Positions 50,001-59,000 of a DNA stretch of 64,000 nucleotides are shown here, in pieces. The notes beneath the pieces were generated by a model, which was given only the letters and a program-made list of their open reading frames with translations, was not told the origin of the DNA and searched no databases. The DNA lies in contig CM054157.1 in the NCBI GenBank assembly GCA_028751875.1, forward strand, positions 5,179,997 through 5,243,996. The letters run 5' to 3'. The DNA comes from Rapana venosa (lineage: Eukaryota; Mollusca; Gastropoda; Neogastropoda; Muricidae). The translations under genes and the position numbers were made by a program. Within the stretch, counting starts at the first letter, position 1. The number at the start of each line of letters is the position of its first letter.

Positions 50001-53000
50001 CCACCCTTTTTTTCTTCTTTTTGCTGTCTCATCTTCAATAACCTCCTTATCCTGCTGTTGCCACACCGCTCATCCCAATCTCCCTGCCACAGCCATGCCC
50101 AGATTCATCATGTTTCATTCCCAGGGTCCGAAGTCCACAGGGAGCCCATCAATATCAGGCTGCCATAGGGCCACCAGCCAGAAGGGCCCTGCACTGCTGC
50201 TATGTCACTTTGGTGGAGTTCTGTGGTGCCTGTCCTGAGCTTACATACGCAGGTCACCACCTACTAAGCCCCCCCTACTACTGACAGAATCAGCTCAATA
50301 AATAAGTGTCAACAACTCAATGGTCTGTGAGAAAGGAGAGAGAAATGAACTTTAACAGCTTTAGTCATAAACAGGCCACTGGTCTGTCCATCCATACATG
50401 AAGGGGGTTGAATAGTACATCAATGAATAATGATAAGAATACACAGTAAAGTACAGCTGTGACCAAGTCGTACAAATCCACAATGGAGAAAAAGAAAAAA
50501 ACTTCTGACACCGTACTATCTCTTATTCTAAAGGCTTTACATAAATTTAAGCTAAACTGCTCATGATACTTTATCCTAGGAGCAGAGTCTAAATGCATTA
50601 GGTTGGTAGAGAGAGAGAAGAGACAGAGAGACAGAGAGAGACAGAGACAGAGAGAGACAGAGACAGCCAGACAAAGACAGAGAGACTGACAGAGAAAGAG
50701 AAAGGGGACGGGATAGCCTGGTGGTTAGAGTGATGTATTTGTGACCTGCTCACCCGGGTTTGATTCTCGTTCAAGAGGATTTTTCCTCTGGAGTTAACGT
50801 CAGTGCTGACTCCACTCTCCCCAAAAGTCCTTCGGATAAGACTATAAACTGAGGTCCCGTGTACAAATGCACGCAGAACATCTTGTGCACACATTAAACC
50901 CCGTTCCACTTTTCAGAAGAGTAGGCTACTGTGCTGGTGGGAACGGATGACAAAATTTACAAACTGCACACACACAGGGACTGGATGAAAAAAAGCACAC
51001 GAATGCTTATTCAGTTATCCTCGAAAAAAAAAAAAAAAAAAAAAAAAATAAAGAGAGGGAAACAGAAAGGGAAAGACAGAGTATATATATGAGTCTGTCT
51101 ACGCATGGGGACGGGATAGCTCAGTGGTCGGAGCACTCGCTTTCCCCCAGCCAAGTTAAGCAGCATCGAGCGTGGTTACCAGTTGGATGGGTGACCGTTT
51201 GCGCGCCTTGGCTTCAGTACAGTTCCCCCAGTTCACCCAGCTGTAAATGGGTACCTGCCCTCTTTAGGGTCAGGGAAGGTAAAGCAGCGAGGGAGAGGAG
51301 ATGGGCGCCGCCCTCAATATGCTGGCCCTAGAGAAGTGAGGTCTCTGGCGCCTCGCTCCCCTATGACCTTATAGGTTATGGGACTCCTTTACCTTTACTA
51401 CTACGCATGAGTGTAGACAACGCTAAACCTGCACACCAGAACGCGTCTATCTTACTCAAACCCAGGAACTGGAACATGGCCTGGAGGTGGCCCGCGATGT
51501 CCTGGATGTAGTCTTCAAAGCGGATGATGTGAAGCTGCTTCCTCGGGAAGACCCTCAGCCAGTCTGACAGGTACACGGCATACAGCCCTTTCTCCAGGCG
51601 TACCTGGCGGCAAAAAACAAACAGTCACTCATCCAGTCCCCGTGTGCATTATCCTCGATATAAAAGAATAAAGACATAAATAAATAAACACGCATGCATG
51701 CACACACAAAGTCACACAAAGACACACACACACACACACTCACACATACATACACATATCACAAGTGACAAAACACAAACTTTCAGTCACACCCATTTGC
51801 TTTTCTTTCCCCCCACCCCCTCCTGTCTCCCTTTCGTCTAATATCACTGATAGTGAACAGACGTAAAATCGAACACACACACACAAAACACAGACACTCT
51901 AATCTCCCACAACTCAAACAACAACAAAAAAAACCAAAAAAAATTCATGTCATCTGAGCGCTTTGATTTGTTGCTTTACAAGATTCAGCGCTATATAAAT
52001 TCTATACATTATTATTATTATTATTATTATAGTGAACAGACGTAAAATCAAAGACACACACACACAAAACACCGAGCTCACAGACACTCTAATCTCCCAC
52101 AACTAACCCCCCCCCTCCCCCCGAAAAAAAAATCATGTCATCTGAGCACTTTCATTTGTTGCTTTACAAGATTCAGCGCTATATAAACTCCACACATTAT
52201 TATTATTCATTATTATTATTATTATTATTATGAAACCTCACAGAACCCGACCCCACACCTTGGCCTGGGCAGACAGCGTGACGTTGTAGGCACAGCTGCG
52301 GATGGAGGAGCGGGCGAAGCACAGCTTGTAGCGCTGTATCTCCTCCTCCACCAGACCGTGGAAGTGTTCAGGGGAACACACCGCCCCCTTGTCCGCCCTC
52401 GACAGGTATTTGGAGTATATCCTGAATTTAAGCAAATTATTTATTATTATTATTATTCTCATCATCATTATTATTCTCATCATATTCTCATCTTCTGATG
52501 AGACTATAAACCGAGGCCCCGTGTGCGAACGCATGCAGAACATCTTGCGCGCACGTTAAATCCTGTTCCGCTTTTCGAAAGAGTAGGCCATTGTGTGCCG
52601 GTGGGAACAGATGACAAAATTTTTCAAAACCGCATACACAAGGGGACTGGATGTAAAAAAAGCACACGAGTGCTTATTCCATTATCCTCGATATAAAAGA
52701 ATAAAATAATAAATAAATAAATAATAATAATTTAAAAAAAATCATCATCATCATTATTATACCACAAAAAGCAAATTTTATATTATAATTATTATTACAT
52801 CCTGAAAAGCAAATTTTATTACTATTATTATTATATCCCGAAAAGCAATTCTTCTTCTTATCATTATATCCTGAAAAGCAAATTTTTCAATATACATTTG
52901 TTGTTGTTATTGTTGTTGTTCCTCGGCTAGAGCTCTGATGTTCAGCAATATCGAGATTTTGAGTATGCGACCGTTTTTATCCATCATGAAGGTAGCTGCA

Positions 53001-56000
53001 TTCCGACTACTGAGGATGAAAAGGAAATAAACACCCCATGAGCAGAAAATAAGGAAAATGTTGTTGTTGTAATAAAGTAAAACAATCTGTGATGTCCAAA
53101 TCGCCAAGTAGCAAAAAAGTCCATCCAGCAAAACTAGCATCGCTCGATTCAGTCGGATCGTGATCAATTTTTACCAGTTTTTCATAAAATATTTCAGAAT
53201 CCTTACCTCGTCTCTCTCATTGTTTAAATCAACCAAATCCAGCCTCTAAAACTCCTCCTCGCTGTCAATATTGTAAAAAAGCTTGAAGAAATTATGGCGC
53301 AAATGCTGGCCACCATTTTTCTTGAAGATGATCTTGGCTGGTCCGAAAAAACCCCAACCCCAAAACACTCTAAACCAATCAGAATCTTCGCTGCTTGTGT
53401 GTGTTGAACGACCTTCACCCCTTTCTGCAGCCCTACAACGCCCTTAACATTCATTGGCTGACCTTTGAAAGCGAAAGCGAGCTTTAAATTACGATCACCT
53501 ACGTTATCTCAGAATTTTCCGGGATCTGCCACATAGGCTTAGACTTGTTGTAACCGAAATGTTCCAAGAACCGCGCTCCTAGGGTTAAAATAAGAACAGA
53601 CGAAAAAACAAAGAACAAAATCTATCCCCCCCCCCCCCCTTTCCCCCACCAAAACCCCCCCCCCAATGCGCCCCCCCCCCTCTCAAGGAAGGACGTGAAA
53701 GAGAAAGCTGAAAGGCAGACTAACGTGTTGACTGGATTTCTGAAGCTGATGATAATTCTGGCCTGCGGCAGTAAGCGACGAATGGTGTTGGCGATGACCA
53801 TACGAGGTTCCTTGCAGCCTTCATTGCCCCTGTACTCTGTCCAGTGGAAGTTTCGCCAGAAATACGTCGGGGAGCCGTCACCTTGAAACATACAATGTTG
53901 TCTGTACACAGCGGGTAAATGGATGTAAGAGAGTCATCCAAAGGGTCATCTTGCAAAGGCATGGTGTGGGGAGGAAGAAGATGAAGAAGACAGACAGAGG
54001 AATGGGTTGAATGTCATCACTGAATGAACCCCCAAATTGCAAGGTACAGTATGGATGGAAGAGGAACTAGACAAATAGAGGAATAGGTTGAATGTCATCA
54101 CAGAATGAACCCCCAAAATGCAAGGCACAGTATGAATGGAAGAGGAGGAACTAGACAGAAAGAGGAATAGGTTGAATGTCATCACTGAATGAACCCCCAA
54201 ATTGCAAGGTACAGTATGGATGGAAGAAGAGGAACTAGACAAAAAGAGGAATGGGTTGAATGCATCACTGAAGGAACCCCAAAAAACTTTGCTGAGACCC
54301 AGGCTTTGGCGCGTGACTGTCACAAATGGAGAGAGAGCTGCCGTTTTTTTCAGTACACTGTCACTCGATCACTCTCCTTTGTTGAACACTCAGACAGTCT
54401 GTCACCGTCACCGATCCCTCAGATTCCGAATCCTTTGGGGCGCCTTCGAAGCTTTTTCAACCACCTTTCTCCAGTTCTCTCGTCTCTCAGCTGCCCTCAG
54501 GGTGTCTCTCAGCTCCATGTCTGTCCACTCTCGAATGTTGTCCTCCCATCTCTTCCTTTGTCTGCCTCTTCTTCTTCCTCCCCTCACTGTGCCTTGTAGG
54601 ATTGTTTTAGCAAGACCAGAGAAGCGTGTGACATGACCAAACTACTTCAGATTTTTTGTCTGACGAGTGTTTGAAGGTCAGTATAGGGCCCGATTTCATT
54701 GCGAATGTGTCTCTTGACTTCTTCATTCGTGATGTGGTCTTTAAAGGAGAAACCTAAGAATCTTCGGAAGTAACTTATGTTGTCTCGTCATATGAGAGAA
54801 AATACACTGTGCTGCTGTTAAGTGCTTGACAAGTCAGGCAACTTCAGTAAGGTAGAGAATTGGTGTATTTTGAGTCTTTCTGGAAAAAAGGCAGGGGGAA
54901 TGGACCAAGATGACAGCAGCAAAGTAACAAGGCAGAAACAAAGAGAGGGATAGAAAAGAAGGAATTCCTAGCACAGAATTTCCAGAAGGTGGGGATGCTG
55001 TTTATACTGACAGTCCCTGGTATCCCCAATGGTGGGAAAGACCACTGTTGGTGAAGAGTGTAGTGCAGTGCAGTGCAGTGCAGTGCAGTGTAGTGTAGTG
55101 TAGTGTAGTGTAGTGTAGTGTAGTGTAGTGTAGTGTGGTGTGGTGTGGTGTGGTGTAGTGTAGTGTAGTGTAGTGTAGTGTAGTGTAGTGTAGTGTAGTG
55201 CAGGGTGGTGTAGTGTAGTGTAGTGTAGTGTAGTGTAGTGTAGTGTAGTGTGTGTGTGGTGGTGTAGTGTAGTGTAGTGTAGTGTAGTGTAGTGTATGTG
55301 TTAGTGTAGTGTAGTGTAGTGTAGTGTGCAGGGTGGTGTAGTGTAGTGTAGTGCAGGGTGGTGTAGTGTAGTGTAGTGTAGTGTAGTATAGTATAGTGCA
55401 GGGTGGTGTAGTGTAGTTAGTAGAGCGCAGCACAGTGTAGCAGTGTGGTGTGGTGTAGTTGAGTGGAGTGGTGTAGAGGAGTGCAGTGTAGAATAGTGTA
55501 GTGTTGTGCAGTGTAGTACAGTGCAGTGTAGTGCAGAGTAGTGTAGTGTAGTAGACAGTGACATAGTATAGTATAGTACATTATAGTATAGTATAGTATA
55601 ATATAGCATAGTATAGTGTCATGTCCAGCAGGTGGACAAAAAAACACGAAAAGTCTTAGGTTCAATTCCACCCCAACACGCACACACACACACTCTCTGT
55701 CTCATATATATCCCTAAGGGCAGGGACTGGATGTAAAAAAGCACATGGGTGCTTATTCATTATCCTCGAAATAAAAGATTTTGCCATTGTCATTGTCGTG
55801 AAACGTAGTTAAGTGGAGTGGAATGCAGCACAGTATACTGTAGTATGTAGTGTAGTGTGGCGTAATGTAGTGTAGTAAAGTGTAATGTATAGTGTAGTCC
55901 AATGTAGCATAGTGTAGTAAAGCGGAGAGTACTACTGTATACAACAGCATAGTGTAGTGTTGTGTAGTATGGCATGGCGTAATGAAGTATAGTGAAGTAT

Positions 56001-59000
56001 AGCGCAGTATAGTGAAGTATAGCGAAGTATAGTGTAGTACAGCATAGTGTAGTAAAGTATTGTGTAGTAAAGCATAGTGTAGCATAATGTAATGTAGTGG
56101 AGTGGAATATAATGGAGTATAGTATAATGTATCCTAAACTAGCCAAGAAGACCGTGAAGTGAAGACAACACTATCCACTAAGAATGGCTCCAGGACAACA
56201 ACAACAAAAGAGTATTTCTCCAGTAAAATCAGACAAAGCTTTTTCAGTAAAAGTGCAGCAGACGACCGATGCCGTCAGGCAGACTGAGACTGACTGACTG
56301 ACAGACTGACAGACTGACTGACAAGACTGACTGACTGACTGACTGACCAGGACTTACCAACCACTTTCTCTGACGATCCGTGGCTACCTATGTCCCTGGA
56401 GATCTGCCACGCAGCTTGCATGAAGTTGGACACGTACTGTGTGAAATTGCTCCCTCCTGCAACCACACACACACACAAACACACACATCATTTACATTTA
56501 AATACGATTCAGTTCGCAATCATGATGATGATAGCAACATCAACAACATAATAAACAATGTGTTAAGCATCTATCATAAGTCTCTAAGTGTTTTACAATC
56601 TTTTCCTTTTAACCCCTATACAGTCTCTCCACCCCTCTACCCACACATATATTATGCATGCACACAATAATTGTATTTATATATATATATGTTGTTTATT
56701 TTAAAATATGGTTTATGCCTCTACACATGTTTTAATTAAATAAAAAAATTCAGAGGCAGGTGACTACTATTTAACGTACATATGTATGAGATGTGTGTGT
56801 ATGTGTTTGAATGTTTGTCTGGGTGCCTATGAGAAAGAAAGGAAGAAAGAAAGAAAGAAAGAGAGAGAGAAAGAGACAACAGACACACACACCACACAGA
56901 GAAAGAGAGACAGAGACAGAGAGAGAGAGAGAGAGGGAGAGAGAGAGTACAAGAACAAGAGCAAGAGTGAGAGGGAGAGAGAGAGAGACACAGAGACAGA
57001 CAGCCAGCCAGCCAGCCAGCCAGAGACAGAGAGAATCCCAGAGACTCACCAGAAGCGAACCTCTTCCAGTCAAACCAGCGTGGCTCCTTGACACCAGGGG
57101 GCACTATGTTCGGGTGTCCGCTGAGGCGAGAGAAGATGTCCGTGGAGCCGCACTTGCTCACACCCGCCAAAAAGAAGTAAGGGAGACAGCACAGCTGAAG
57201 CGTCGTGTTCTGACTTGTGCCCTTTTTCCACCAGCAAGGGTTTCTGCTCTTGGTGATAAATGAGCCATGAGACTGCACACAGGTGTAAAAAAAGGTAAAG
57301 GTAAAGGAGTCCCATAACCTATAAGGTCGTAGGGGAGCGAGGCGTCAGAGACCTCACTTCTCTAGGGACCAGCATATTGAGGGCGGCGCCCATCTCCTCT
57401 CCCTCGCTGCTTTACCTTCCCTGACCCTAAAGAGGGCAGGTACCCATTTACAGCTGGGTGAACTGGGGGAACTGTACTGAAGCCAAGGCGTGCAAACGGT
57501 CACCCATCCAACTGGTAACCCACGCTCGACGCTGCTTAACTTGGCTGGGGGAAAGCGAGTGCTCCGACCACTGAGCTATCCCAGGTGTACATACACACAA
57601 ATACATTGACTGAGGTTCACTCTTTCATATGATACAATCTTCAGTTCAAGATGTATACGACATCCTTTCCCAACAGAGCAATATCCACTCATTATATACA
57701 CAAGCACATTGACTGAGGTTCACTCTTTCATATGATACAATCTCCAGTTGAAGACGTATACAACATCCTTTCCCACCACAGCAATATCCACTCATTATAT
57801 ACACAAGCACATTGACTGAGGTTTGACACTCTTTCATATGATACAATCTCCAGTCGAAGATGTATACAACATCCTTTCCCAACAGAGTAATATCCACTCA
57901 CTATACACACAAGCACATGGACTGAAGTTCACTCCTTCACATAATGCAATCTCCAGTTGGAGACATGTAATCTTTTCCCAGCACAGCAATATTCACTCAA
58001 GCGCTTGCCGATATTTTTGTAGCAGTGTGCTTTTTGACAGGGAGGGGTCACTAGCCCCTTACCTAACTGACAGCAGTATCAGATAAAAGAATTCCTCTGT
58101 GGGGATGCCAGGGCCCTGTCGGTATAGGAAAGAAGGTGGCAGGATGGTTAAGACATTTGCCTGCCAACAAGTAAACCGTGAGGTTCTGGGTTCGATTCCC
58201 AGCCTCGCCCTTTCTTCCCAGTTTGACAAAAAAATCGAACTGAATATCAAAGTCCTTCGGATGAGACTATAAACAGAGGCCCCGTGTGCAAACGCATGCA
58301 GAACATCTTGCGCACACGTTAAATCCTGTTCCACTTTTCGAAAGAGTAGGCCATTGTGTGCCGGTGGGAACAGATGACAAAATTTACAAAACCGCATACA
58401 CATGGGGACTGAATGTAAAAAAAGCACCTGAGTGCTTATTCCATTATCCTCGATATAAAATTAAAAACAAAAAATCATGTCATCTGAGCGCTTTGATTTG
58501 TTGCTTTACAAGATTCAGCGCTATATAAATTCCATACATTATTTATTATTATAAACAGCATCAATCCCCATCTTCAGGAAATTCTGTGCTAGAGATTCCC
58601 ACTTTTCTATCCCTTTCTTTCTTTCTGCCTTGTTCCTTTTCTTCCTGTCGCCTCCTTCTTGCCTATCCTCCGTCTTCTTGGTCCTATCCCCTGCACCTTT
58701 TTCTTCAGAAAGACTCCAAAGATAACATCTCTCTCCTACACCTGAAGTCGGATGCACTGGGCCTGACTTGTCGGGTGCTTAATGGCAGCGCAACGCATTT
58801 ACACTCATACATATGACAGAGAAGAACAGTTGGTTTCTGAACATTCTGTGAAGAAGAAGATGAAGAAGATAACAGGATGTAGTGTGTGTGTGTTAAATTT
58901 TTTATTCTTTCTTTTATATTGAGGATAATGGAATAAGCACTTGTGTGCTTTTTTGCATCCAGTCCCCGTGTGTATGCGGTTTTGTAAATTTTGTCATCCA

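Larger units (their letters stand above)
58064..58860 (+). repeat. Dispersed repeat R290, copy 3 (split by SINE-B and LINE tail)
   Basis: Left part 58064-58125 and right part 58553-58860 match the intact copies. The 427 bases between are SINE-B copy 1 plus an L2/CR1-type tail. Confidence 0.75.

Noticed and set aside
51150..51215. 5S rRNA gene
   Set aside because: Only the internal promoter-like part is present, embedded in SINE-C; the 5' and 3' thirds of 5S rRNA are missing.
55002..55689. Tyr/Thr-rich ORFs of 90-143 residues
   Set aside because: The TAGTG pentamer repeat read in frames that avoid stops; not a gene.
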